From: Ramazzottius varieornatus
Taxonomy: Eukaryota > Tardigrada > Eutardigrada > Parachela > Ramazzottiidae
NCBI GenBank assembly: GCA_001949185.1
Contig: BDGG01000001.1
Coordinates: 3,427,324 to 3,491,323, forward strand
Reading direction: 5' to 3'
DNA: 64,000 nucleotides
Below, piece by piece: positions 44,609 to 56,100 of this stretch (the stretch's first letter is position 1; each line of letters opens with the position of its first letter). Below the pieces are notes generated by a model. The model was given only the letters and a program-made list of their open reading frames with translations, did not search any database and had not been told where the DNA came from. Both the position numbers and the translations under genes were made by a program.

Positions 44609-46887
44609 TCTTGGCAGCGGTGGATTTACACAGTGTACATTTGCCCAATGGCGTGATAAAACGGATGGCCAAGATTGGTGTGGCCCACTTCCATCTTGAT
44701 CCGTCTCGCGAGCGCAGATCTATCTTTTCAGATTTTGGTCATTACGAAAACAGTTACAGTTCATGACCGAACAGATAGAAGAACAGTTGGAAGTCACAAC
44801 AGGGAAATGTTGAAATCAAACAAAACAGTATATCAGGCCTGAGAGGACAAACCCAGACTCTGGCGATACAGTCGATGATACTCGTACTCTGAAAACCTTT
44901 TCACACGCACTCAGATTTATCTCGGGTAAAAAGTGGAAAAGAAAGAAAGCACTTTCCATTGTCAAACTCTAGGTCCAACTAAAACAACCATTGCGTAACA
45001 GCATGTGGGTCAATGATGTCATGTACGAGTACCGGTACAACATCACACTCAATTCGCAGTTGCGGATCACAGCCTACTGCCTGCAGTTCACCGGCGCCAA
45101 AATCTTGAAAGACTGTCGGCAGAGTTGCCTCGATCGCAGAGTTGCCTCGATCTTGAAGCAATCACTAATACGCTATGCGCTCACATCGCTATTGAGCTGT
45201 GAGCAAAGTTTTATAGAAAAAACAGTCAACTCGTTTCGAGTGATTTCCAGTGTGACTGCATACCATCAAGAACACGTTAGAGAACTGGAGACCTCGCCCA
45301 GCATGCCGTCCAAACCGCTCCAGGTTGTGCAGACTCCACGTACCTGAGCACGCTGATTATTCATCCATACACCACAGTCTTTACTATCTGACGCAGTCAG
45401 AATGGCACTGTAGAACGCAAATCAAAATCCCGTTTATATTGGGTTATTTTACCGCACGATTTATTCTGCGTCTGGTGTGCGGTACCTGGCGTTACAATCC
45501 TGTAGCGTTTGTTTCTTCCTTTCCTTCGCCAATTCGAAATTTCACTTGTGCGCGGTGGTGCCCCCTGGAGAACGGTGCTTCACAGATTTTCGGCGGCAGG
45601 ATTATCAGTCCCCTGATAAGTATGACCGTCTGTTAATTCACTGCTGTAAGGAATAAAAGCTGCGGAAGTTTCTACGCTTCACCCTTTATGCTTCATCGGT
45701 CGAATGTACTTCCTTGTTCGCATCTAGACTTTATGAACATCGCTCAAGTCATTCTGAGTTTAGCCTCCATCCGAACTGTTCTCTCCCCTTGGACTTTCTT
45801 GTCCAGACCTAGCCCCATATCGAATACCGTGTCTTCCTGTTCCCTGGCCTTTCTTTCTTTCACGCAGAATTAATCATATCATTCAGTCTAATTAGTCTAT
45901 CCCCTGGCTGGCTGGCTGGCTCGCGTATTTCATTTAGATCTAACAAGATTCGCCGATCTCACCAGTCTTAATTTTTTGTACTGTAGTAGATGCAGAGCTC
46001 TGCCTGACCACAGAGCGCAGTAAGGTCCGATTTCGAAAAGGCACACAAAATTTGCAAGAACCAGTTCACTAATTTCAGCTCGAGAAGAGCTGAAAATTAA
46101 AACCCTGCCCGAGTTGCGCACAATCGTGCGTGCTACAGCCATGAGAGAGCTTGCAGAAGACAGACTCAACGTTGACGTACGTTGAGAGTAAGTGGTAAAT
46201 TGGAAGGGCTCGGCATTCATTTCGGTTAATTGACGAAGACGGAAGTAGGGCCTTACATGCACAGCTTACAGCGAACCTCAGAACTGTACCGGGAAAACGG
46301 CATCAGTTATGGGTTCCACAATTTCCCGCTAACACGAACTAGATTGAATTGGATGCAACGCTAGACAGAAATCGGCAGGAATGGGTCTTTCAAGGCAGGG
46401 ACAAATGCCAACTGGTCTTCTTTCCCTTCCCACTAGGTGCATCAGATTAATTTGCCAGGAGTCTGAACACACAGAAAGCTTTTGAGGCCACGCTGACGGC
46501 ACAAGGGACGACTAGGTGAGCTTATCGATCTATCGAGCCAACCCTAACCAGGCTCCTCATGCAGATTCACATGGGATCTCTCCTACCTTCAATCCATAAA
46601 GCTGCTTTGTCGATTTGTGGAAAGTGTACGTCTTAGCGCCGATCGATTGTGCCATATTAGAGCCTATCGTTCACCGTCAACAACAGAACCGGCCCGGTAG
46701 TACTGTAGGAAGCCCTGCATAAGATGGCTTTTCATTAGAGTGTGAGAAGTGGTTCGCGATTTCTCCAGACTTCAAGCCATCGGAGACGACCATTATGTGA
46801 TACAGTGACCCCGAAGACTTTCCTCAAGCTGTTTTCGGTCGCTTCATTTGCTTTCTGCCCAGTCTGCTTCTGCGCACCTGGATATGA
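44609..46887. other. 2.3-kb spacer between chitinase and MAK-type kinase
   Basis: No gene recognised. It should contain the divergent promoters of the two genes. Small features: a 17-bp unit GCAGAGTTGCCTCGATC repeated twice in tandem at about 45119-45152, and a (GGCT)n microsatellite at about 45905-45922. A 118-codon plus-strand frame from 44991 has no domain and is not called. Confidence 0.5.
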
Positions 46888-49800
46888 ATGGCTATTGGAT
46901 ACGAGCTCGAAAGAGCTAATGGGACCAATATGTCGATACTCAATGGAGGACTTTCTACAAGTCTTCATGTGGACTCACTGAGGGAACGAGGAAGTTCCAG
47001 CGAGAACGAGAACATGGTCAAGTCGGAATCCAACAGGGACCCCAGGTCTCCGAGCTTATCGCCAGCACCAAACGCGGATCGCCTAGCGGAGTACGAACTG
47101 GCCATACAGTTAGGGGACGGAGCTTACGGAACCGTCACCTCGGCCATCCACAAGAAAACTGGCCAGACAGTGGCGGTTAAAAGGTACGAAACTTTCTGGC
47201 CTAATATTGACAGAGTGTGTTTGTCTGAAGTTCCGCACTCGACACCACCTGGCGACCTTTCAATCCAGTCGTTACCTGGATGTCAGTAGACGAATTTATA
47301 GATTAGAGTCTTGTCTTGAAGATATTTAGAAACGGCAGAAAACCTTGTGGATATTTTCTTATCGCCACGCTGTACAACCAGGAAGAACAAAGTGTCTGAC
47401 GATGACAGTCATCATAATCGATCATTATGCCTGGCAATCATGACTCGATAACAGGGAATGCATGCTTGAGCGCAACGCAACACGCAAGTCTTTTTCATCA
47501 CGGTAACCGTCAGCTAATTGTTTCCAGGGCGATTTTCCAGTTAGGAGAGTCATTTGCCGGGACGTTTGCGATCGACAGAGCTGGACGTCAAAGCCAGTGT
47601 CCCGGAACTCGAATCACTATGACAATTCCTACGGATTCTAATTTCCTGACATTAGTGCTCTGTCACCTGGCAGATCAACAAGGAAGAACAGTGCGAGTAC
47701 ACAGGCAAAATTTTGCAAGTAATCTTAACGAGCAACCCCGCATGATTCGAGAACTCAATCGATGACGTGCCCTTGACAAAGTAGACTCCAGAGCCAACCC
47801 AAATTTCACGAAATCTTTTAAAAACCCGAATACTTGGATTATTCCATAAAATGGTCGCACGGAACCAGGAAGCCTGTCAGTGCTAGTACTTAAAACGACT
47901 GATACCATCGGAGACCCCAACATCATTCAACTATTTTCTGCAACTCATTGGGATGGTTTCTTGTTATGTCAAACTGGATGATATTTCTTGTGGAAGGACC
48001 AATGCGATGACTGAGAAGAGACTTGATGCGTTGTTGTGCGCCCGATCTTGACGAATTGAAAGCCAAGACCAGGGACCTCAAGAAAAAAGAGAGACATGGC
48101 CTGGAATGGCTAAAAGGGATGGTTGGTCAAGCACAGGTGGCCGTCCCGTCCAAATTTAGTCACTTTGGTGGTGGATATGAAAAAAGCCAAGCCCGGGGTG
48201 CTCTGGAAAAAGCCAGGTTTCAATTTCTGAATCAAGTGGGTGATGGGACTTATGGCCGCGTTTATTTGGCCAAGGCTCTTGACGCAAAGGGGAAGCTGCA
48301 GTCTTACGCCATCAAAATGTACAGTAGGTGTAACATGGGACCTTCATGACGCCTACTTCATATTTTACGGTTATTTGCAGAATGAAGAGCACTTATCTCT
48401 CCTGGAAGGACGCTCTGAAAGAAATGGAGATCGTGGTGGCTACCGAACTGAAACGTCATCCAAATATCATCCACATGTTGGAGGCCTTCCGGGAAGCCCA
48501 GCAGCTCTACATGGTCTTCGAATTCATGCAGTGTAATCTGTACCAGCTGATGAAGGAGCGCGCCACCAAACGCTTTTCCGAGGATGAGACACGTAGCATT
48601 TCGGGCCAAGTACTTTACGGATTACAGTACTTACACGAAAAAGGTACTGTAAGCTTGAACTGAAAACAGTATGGAAAAACTGAATGTCCTATACTGCGTC
48701 GCTTTCCCGTACGTAAAGTGTATCTGTCCCAGAATCTTGCCTTCAACATTTGACCTTTTGAAAACCCGATTAGTCAAAGTGGACGTTAAAATCGATGGCT
48801 TTTAACTAGATTCATGATGCATTGACTAATGAAATATCACTTCGTTTTCTATTTGACTAGTATTTAGTTTGCAAACAAATTTCAAATATCTACGTAATGC
48901 TGGACGACACACCCAGGACTATTTCGAAGCAAGCTAAGCTGTTCAACCATTGCTGATGCATCCTCTAATTAACTTAGGATTTTTCCATCGCGACCTGAAG
49001 CCCGAGAACATCCTGTGCAATGGAACGGAAGTGGTGAAGATTGCGGATTTTGGACAGGCTCGACTCATTCGCTCGCGACCTCCGTATACCGAATACGTGT
49101 CAACAAGATGGTACGTCAGATATATTCATCCAATTACCCCTTACTTCGACGGCCATGAAATAATCTCAGTCAAACTTGCGCAGGTATCGCGCACCGGAAC
49201 TCGTCCTATCCTCCAGAGTTTACAGCGTTGGAGTGGACATCTGGGCTATAGGCTGTATAGTGGCGGAAATCGTAACACTGAGACCTCTCTTCGACGGTTC
49301 CACAGCCGCCGATCAGCTCTTTAAAATCGTAAAGCTACTTGGAACACCAAAAAGGGTAAGCCTTTTTGCCGACTGCTTCTGGCTTCATTCCACAAGATAG
49401 TTTTCCCCTTCCAGGAAGAATGGCCACAAGGTTACGAGATGGCCGATCGCATTAAAATGTCTTTCCCTCCGGGCTTCGAACGTCAAAAGATGAGTCTTTT
49501 CATCAAGCCAGCCAGCTCACAATGCGAAGAAGTGATAGTTTCTGCTCTGCAATACAATCCTCAAGCAAGACCTTCTGCCAAAGCGGTACGAATGAAATCA
49601 TACTTTGGAAAGAAACGTAAACCATACAGTAATCCCAGCCAAACTACAGTATGGCTGGTTTCAGTGTCTTCAAATGCCATTCTTTTCAAAATCTTCAGCG
49701 GTGAAGAAGTCATGGGATCCAAACAGCGGAGAAACTTTAACATGGAAGAGACAACTGCCAGCCGGTCCAGTAAAGCAGAAAACCGAAGTCCTGCTCAACG

Positions 49801-50642
49801 TTCAGCCAAGCGAACGCTCCGCGTCCGATCCCTTATCGCTTTCACCAAAGCAGACCTTGCCAGAACCTACGGCAACGACATCCCAACCTTTCATCCCCAC
49901 CACCGTACAAAACCCACTACCGTCCCGTCGACCGATGGGACCATCCGGACAGATCAGCCAGCCTTTAAAGCAAGACAGCTCATCCATCATCGCCAAAGCG
50001 AAAGACCCTAACCACGCACACCTATTCCGTCGTTACGAGAGCCAAAACTCGATCCCTGTGTCCAAACTACCGCTCGGAGCAAGTGGTATAGACAAGAACA
50101 ATCTCCAGAAGTTCGCTCTGCAGATGGAGAAAGTGACAAAGTCCTCCACCATACCCGATATGCTCAACATACATGTGGCGCCAGCTGGCGACCAAAAGAA
50201 GCCGCGTTTCCGGACAGACAAAGCGCCACTGCAGCCCGCGAAGTTCGGTCACATGCAGCGGATTTTACTTCCTCGTGGAGATTCGCAGAAAACACTCGAC
50301 GTAAACTCCCAAAACGAACCTTCAACCTTGAATGTAAATAGAAAGAATGGTGGTGATGGGAGTCATTCCGACGGGGAATTCCCGGACTCTTTCAAGAAGG
50401 ACACAAAGTTCGAAGATACTGTAAGTGCGAAAGCAGAGAACCAACTAGACCAGTTATGGGCGAGTCATGCTCGGAATTTAGCATTGAAGCCCCCACGGTT
50501 TACAATATCACGCAAAGCGTCCATGGCTTCCTCCCTGAGTCGTCCTCCTGCTGCACATTCCAGCCGAACAGTTCCCCAGGCAGCACCTGCTGGTGACACA
50601 CTTCAGCGCCGGTCTCACGAACCCTCCTGGTGGGATAAGTGA
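46888..50642 (+). CDS. MAK/CILK1(ICK)-family protein kinase with two alternative first coding exons
   Basis: Ser/Thr kinase of the RCK group; relatives act in cilia. Exons: first exon 1A 46888-47183 or 1B 48026-48327, then 48381-48643, 48978-49110, 49184-49355, 49415-49585, 49650-50642. About 675 (A) or 677 (B) residues. Exon 1A encodes LGDGAYGTV and TVAVKR; exon 1B encodes [11 protein letters not shown] and SYAIKMY. Both end in phase 2 and both join to [17 protein letters not shown]. The shared part has [21 protein letters not shown] (Gln in place of the usual Leu), activation-loop TEY in [27 protein letters not shown] and [17 protein letters not shown]. The C-terminal 330 residues are Ser/Pro/Lys-rich and probably disordered. 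1A gives the better MAK match (VAVKRMK). An ATTAAA at 50888 may be the poly(A) signal. Confidence 0.93.
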
Positions 50643-53600
50643 ATTATCGATTCCATGCATCCAGAAAAACCCAGATGACATACCGACATTCCTAGGACTG
50701 CTATCAACTTTTCAGCTTTTTAGGAACTTTTATCGGAAAGGAAACCGGAAGTCCTTGCAAACCGGTTTTATACTTGAGTTCCCGATGTACCTTACTTGTT
50801 GAAGAAGATTTCTTCTGCTCCTTTTCTATTAGCTTGTTTCAAAGCTGGATGTACAGAGAACTATCAATGTGTGTTATATTTTTGTGTATTAAATACTTTT
50901 GACTATAATCGATCGAAGATGAGTTTCGTCTGAAATTTGGAACCGGATATTGTCCGCTAGAGTGTGATTATCAAGCGACAGAAAAAACCATTTACGATCA
51001 ATGTATGTCGCAGTTTCTCTCGATTAGCCAGAGCACTTTCCAGCCCCGGCACCCAAAGGCCCAAAAGCGCAGAAAACGTTCAACCGGAAGTGAATGCTGT
51101 GCAGTGTATTACAGCGACATCAACTTGATACCGCCAAGGGCGTTCAGTATACATCCGCGCGGCGTCTATACAGGTAATTATTCGAGTACTAGCATCCACC
51201 AAAAAATCAAGCAAGAATGTACAGAGTGCCATGTTCGAAGTACGACCAGCGTTTGTGCGGAAGGAACGAAGAAAATCGATCAACGGCATCTCCGGCACGA
51301 CAGTTTCTCAACAAACTCTCCATGTTGCGCGCAGTTCTTCACCCAGGAAGGAACCTGCCGACAGCTGCTGCAGGGTAACTGATAGTACTTCAACACAAGT
51401 CAGGAAAAGAAGTATGAGCGGGATCGAAGAGCACACCCAACGGTGACGCGCCTGTCGAAACTATCCAACACTAATATCGATACAAACTTTGTACGAGGCA
51501 TTGAAAGCGACAACGACACTTCCACCCGGGAACCCAGCTGAAGCACGTAGTGAGTGTGAATGGCATGTGCACTTCTCTAGCGTTCCCTGTTCCACATACC
51601 ACCAAGGATGCGGCAGCTCTTGATTCTCTTTCAATGCCTCACGTGAGTCTAAATAGATTTTCTCAACTTTGAATGCTCAGTCGTCTCGACAAAGAGTACC
51701 GAAGTCGTCGCACTTGTGAGCATATAAACAAGGACGGATGGACCTCATCATATCCAACAACAATAATCCTGTTGGACTTCCGGCTCTCTAAATCTTGTTG
51801 CTTCTTCCGGAGGCCTATGCTGATTCCGCAGAGACTATCGTTTTGCTGCGTGAGGGTAAGCGGAACAGAAAGTAGTACTTGAAAACATATGCTCTTATGT
51901 AGGTGCAAACCAACACGAGGAGGAAGCAGGACCTATGAAACAACCTTTTTGCTGCACCGGAAGTAATGACATTCAGTGAGATGAATATTCGAAAGCCCGA
52001 AGAGCTTGAGGTATCACGTCCATAATGTCTACGATGACCGTCCTTGTCTGCGTCATTGGTCCTCAAACTGCAAAGAAACAGTTGAAGCTGGATGAAGAGT
52101 TACTTTGAAGTCATCTTGGGAATGATTGTATATGACAAGCAGCTTGGGTTAGCCAGACTGGAGGAAGTGCAGTAACAGGATTTCACGTGAGCAAGAGCCT
52201 TACCCTTGATATCAGCCGAGCCAGTTCCGACAAGCAAGTCAATAAGAGCGGATGGCCAAACTTAATCAAACGCTTAAGAAAGGCCGCAGGAAGTTTATGT
52301 AGCGTAATTGGCTAGACCTATCAGCCGAAGGAAGTGATTTTGTTGGTCTATCGAACAGGGTTCCTCGCCCGTCAATTCAAACCAAGTTATTCTTGATCCG
52401 TAGTAAGCCGCAACAAGATAGTTGTACTGGTGCTTCTTGGTGTCACAGGCACGGAAAACTGAATCCGAGTTGGCAGCTGAGATGAAAGAAGTATAAAAAG
52501 CTACGAGCTTCTACGCTGTAGCAGGAATGATATCGAAACCATTATGCGGGAATCCCTGGACGCGAACTCCGCCTCTCAGACCATTATATCCATGTCAAAA
52601 TGATGCACGGCTTGATCCAAGCTAGCCAAGATAGCGACGCCGGGATGGCAAAGCGTAAATTTGGGTGATAACTAGTCTACATAAAATCGATTATTGCTCG
52701 ATCCATTCAAGCATAAGCACACAATGCAGGGATGAGAAATCATTGCATTTACATCCTTCCGAAAATTCTGGCCATCCTGTGAAGCCTTTTTTGGAATGCT
52801 GAGAAACCTCAGGGATTATTCTCCCGCATGCACAGCATTCCCTCATCCTGGAATTTAATTGACTAAACCAAGCAAACAGGCAAGCTAAACCACAATCAGG
52901 CGGAACATTTGGGTGCTTTAGCATATTACGATGGGCTATTAGGGACGATACCGCTGGATGATGTCGGGCTATTAAACGCCCACACGCTTCTCTCCCCGGG
53001 AAAATTTTGCAAGCTTAGAGCCTCAATGTCTGTAGAGGAAGCCCACAACTACGATTCCTTAAACTTCCCATGTCTTCCCATCCTGTTTCAAGAACTCCTA
53101 AACTCCTTTTCTGGGTGTTTAGGCCGGTGCGATATTTCTGTAATTCCATATCTATTTTTCAGGTTGACCTCCACCCGGAAGTGCCTGGCTCTGCATATTG
53201 AAGTTCTAGATGATGGAACCGGATTGCTGAATCATTCCACAGCAACGTTTCATCATTCCTTTCCTGTAATAAAGTCAGCCCAGGATATTTCCACTCATTG
53301 TGGGACACATATCCAGACTTACTCGTACACGCGCCATAACCTTCCATCATCTTTGCGCGCCCACGTGACTTTGTCGTCACTGCCGCTTGACTGCACCTGC
53401 ATACCATGAATCCCGGCGAATATACAGGACTACACGTTCCCTCTCGAACAAGGATCGACTGAGCCAGACAACTAATTGACTTATTGCGTAGACGATCTGC
53501 TCATTGGGCAAGAATCTACCGCCCGGAAAATATATTCCTTGCAGAATACCTTGAGTCGTCATCCCCAGTGTGTGGCGATATATTCGGATACTCGCGGAAA

Positions 53601-53671
53601 AACTCGGAAAACTCCGAACAACCACAAGGGAAGACGAACCTCGGAAATCCCCTGAAGACAACTGGGCGAAT
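50643..53671. other. 3-kb stretch without a firm gene
   Basis: Follows the kinase 3' UTR. The best candidate is a Cys-rich frame at 51005-51382 with a furin-like site (separate entry). A 166-codon frame at 52909-53409 shows no domain. Everything else is short frames. Confidence 0.45.
51005..51382 (+). CDS. possible Cys-rich secreted-factor fragment behind a dibasic cleavage site
   Basis: Open frame of 125 codons. A basic KAQKRRKRS site is followed by GSECCAVYYSDINL, AFSIHPRGVYTG, ECTECHVRS, and NSPCCAQFF. The CC...IHPxGxY and later xPCC arrangement faintly recalls the mature part of TGF-beta/activin-type ligands, but the C-terminal Cys-x-Cys is missing, the spacing is short, and I find no signal peptide or prodomain. 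A 51-bp GT..AG intron could be removed in frame at 51175-51225. It may be a gene fragment, a decayed gene or chance. Confidence 0.28.
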   Translation: MSQFLSISQSTFQPRHPKAQKRRKRSTGSECCAVYYSDINLIPPRAFSIHPRGVYTGNYSSTSIHQKIKQECTECHVRSTTSVCAEGTKKIDQRHLRHDSFSTNSPCCAQFFTQEGTCRQLLQGN

Positions 53672-53973
53672 ATGGCAGCCCGGAACTCTGACGGCGCGAC
53701 CGGAAACGGAAACACTGCACCTCCACAGAGCAAACCGTCACTTCCGGATTCGTTCTACGACATGCTATTGAAAGTACAGGTAAGAAATCAATTAAGATGG
53801 ATTGTTGAACAAGCGGAATATCAAAGATGGATTTGTGTCTGCAGGGTTCCAGAATGGATGATCAACGTGCGTCGATATCGATACCGTTAACACGGTCCAA
53901 CACAGCGCCCTCTGCCAACTCTGAGTCAAGCCACACTTTGACCGATGCATCAAACAGATCCCGGAAAACTTGA
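53672..53973 (+). CDS. 78-residue single-GoLoco protein
   Basis: Exons 53672-53779 and 53845-53973, phase 0. The GoLoco (G-protein regulatory) motif spans the splice: PDSFYDMLLKVQ joined to GSRMDDQRASI. The motif core is F-x-D-M-L-x-K-x-Q-x-S-R-M-D-D-Q-R, with the Gln-Arg that contacts nucleotide in G-alpha-i. Family role: binds G-alpha-i/o-GDP and blocks release of GDP. Around the motif the protein is Ser/Asn/Pro-rich and featureless, and there are no TPR repeats, so it is closer in build to small PCP2-like proteins than to Pins/LGN. The frame is open upstream of the ATG without a domain. A larger isoform from further upstream cannot be excluded. Confidence 0.85.
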
Positions 53974-54564
53974 CAAAACCTTTGCCAACTTGCTTAGCCC
54001 TACGAGGGTCTCGAACAAAGGTTCTTCCATCCCCTGCAGCTTTCACTTGACGAAGAGCTATGCCATACTGTCAACTGGCTGTATATCTGACCTACCGACC
54101 CTTTTTCTAGTCGAAAGTCTATCCATCGATCAGCTCATGGTTTATGACATTGAATAGCGTATTTCAGTGATGAGCCTACTTCCTGAAACCCGATTAGAAG
54201 TTTCGATGCAACGTGCTTTGAAACTATTTCGAGACTGTTTCAGTGTTTCTGCCAAAAACGTATTGATCCATTGTTCTGATATTACTGTAACGCTGTCTGC
54301 AGACCCAGTCCCGCGGCGCTTGGCCTTTGTCCGTCTTTGCTTTCACCCCAACAGGGACCAGGCGGCCCCATACGTACATAATGTGTAAGCACAGTCAGTG
54401 AAAGCAAAGCTGAAGCCTGAGACTAACTCAGGAGTTTTTCCTTCCCTTCAAATTCGAGATCCAGTTATTTCATCGGAGAACATTTCATAAAGATAGTAGC
54501 TGTATCTGTAAGGCGTATGGTCTAAGACATCGTGGCCCTCGGTGTTCGGAAGCCTTGATGCGAT
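53974..54564. other. spacer between GoLoco and F-box genes
   Basis: No coding feature supported. Both genes are on the plus strand, so this is 3' UTR followed by the F-box promoter. Confidence 0.5.
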
Positions 54565-55756
54565 ATGGAGAGTCCGGACGTCCTTTACACCGTTTACTAT
54601 CTTCCTCCGGAGATACTTCACGAAATCCTTCAAGAACTGGACACGCTGACCCAAATCAAACTATCCCGGTAAACAACATTTATGTTTCGCTATGCTGTAA
54701 TTTTAACGTTGTAACGGTTACCGTGTTGACTCTGCAGTGTCTCGTCAGAATGGAAAGCCGCTCTGAGCAATCCCCGTTTGCGGAAGTCCTGTTTTCTGGA
54801 CATCAAACTCTTCCACGGAACCCTGCACAACAGCTTACTCACACCCTTCTGGTACCGCCTAGCCTTCTGTACGGGACAAGCAACGCGCGCGATTGCCTTG
54901 AACCGCGAAAGGATCGAGGACCTATTGTACAATTGCATTTCGGAAAGAACCAAGATTCTTCACGTGAAGCTGGATGTCGACAGACCCGACCACGTACCAG
55001 AGCAAATCTGGTCAGACTTCTGTCTCCACTTCATTTGGCATCTTCTACGAATTGGCAAAAATATCACGCATTTCTTGCTGGAAGACGCCTGGGTGGACGG
55101 ATCTGTCGAACTGTGGAAGTACTTCATGGTGCCTGGTAGGCTGCCTGCTCGCTTCGACGGAACAGCGACACCTCACTCTCTGCGCGTTGTTTCATTCAAG
55201 AACGGCCTGTTCAGCACTCAGAGACGGTTCTTTCCCACGTTGGTCTGGTTTCCCAACGGAAGATGCGCCACGTACGGTGGTAAACCGGTCAATGATTGCG
55301 TCTACGACAAGCTGCCAGATGGATGTAGTCCATACACAAAAATACCCCTCTTAACCTTCGATCTTCGAAACCCATCCCAGGCAGAGCAAGATATGGTGCT
55401 TTCTCTGGACTGTCACAGCGAGGAAGTGCCACCGGGAGTCCTGCAAACTCTGACGGACAAAGTCCGAAACTTGCCTGAAGACGCTCGTACCAGATGGAAG
55501 GCCGAGCTCCACCTGTAAGAATATTGCAGGCTATCAAAAGCTCAAGAAGGAAACCCAGTCAAACTAAGATAATTTTATTGTACGTTTTCTTCTCAGAAAC
55601 GAGCCTCAGTATCGAGGTGTCGAAGCCAAGGAAATAGATCTCAACTCCGTCAACTGGTCGACACTGCGCAAAACCACCCAGCACTTCTTCCTCTGCTTCA
55701 AAGCCGTGTATGATCCTCAGGTTCATCACTATGATCCTTTCCATGGATATGTTTAA
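54565..55756 (+). CDS. F-box protein
   Basis: Likely substrate adaptor of an SCF ubiquitin ligase. Exons: 54565-54668, 54738-55514, 55597-55756; 346 residues. The N-terminal F-box reads YYLPPEILHEILQELDTLTQIKLSR and continues across the intron as VSSEWKAALSNPRLR. The rest has no leucine-rich repeats, WD40 or Kelch units that I recognise. It contains a conserved-looking segment (ILHVKLDVDRPDHVP, LPEDARTRWKAELHL) and a C-terminal exon ending VHHYDPFHGYV. Reading straight through exon 2 would stop at 55518; using the CT|GTAAGA donor adds 53 codons of protein-like sequence, which I favour. Substrate unknown. Confidence 0.88.
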
Positions 55757-56100
55757 GACATTGGACAAAACCTTTCTGGACAGAGACTTGTCCCGCAAAA
55801 CATAAAGCTGCCGCCCAGAATTTGGTCCTGCTGTTATACTTGATTGTTGGATAGTTTTGCCGTATAACTTCCCTATTTTGAACTGTAGCGAGAGCTTCTG
55901 CAGTCTCCATCTGTTTTTTTGGATCAAAGTTGTTCATTTAGCCTTAAAACTACCATATTACGAATGGTAGTACGCAATTAACGACAAGAAAAAGTAATCA
56001 CAGGTTTGCCAGTCAACTGGTACGTTTTTGACTGAGCAACGTAATCACGAGGCGATCAAAGCGATCGAGACAATACTGAGGACCTGCTTGACTGAAAAGA
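55757..56100. other. convergent spacer
   Basis: These 344 bp separate the F-box stop (+) and the beta-mannosidase stop (-). Probably both 3' UTRs. Confidence 0.5.

Noticed and set aside
44991-45347. 118-codon plus-strand frame in the chitinase-kinase spacer
   Set aside because: No domain; includes a tandem 17-bp duplication inside the frame, which argues against conserved coding.
47427-47765. 112-codon plus-strand frame between the two kinase first exons
   Set aside because: Lies in an intron of transcript A; no recognisable domain and no support from phase or splice sites.
48026-48327. Exon 1B as the start of a second, separate kinase gene
   Set aside because: It is only an N-lobe start, ends in the same phase as exon 1A, and the only downstream kinase exons are the shared ones. 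An alternative first exon is simpler.
52909-53409. 166-codon plus-strand open frame
   Set aside because: Length alone is not convincing. No domain, signal peptide or splice partner, and codon texture is unremarkable.
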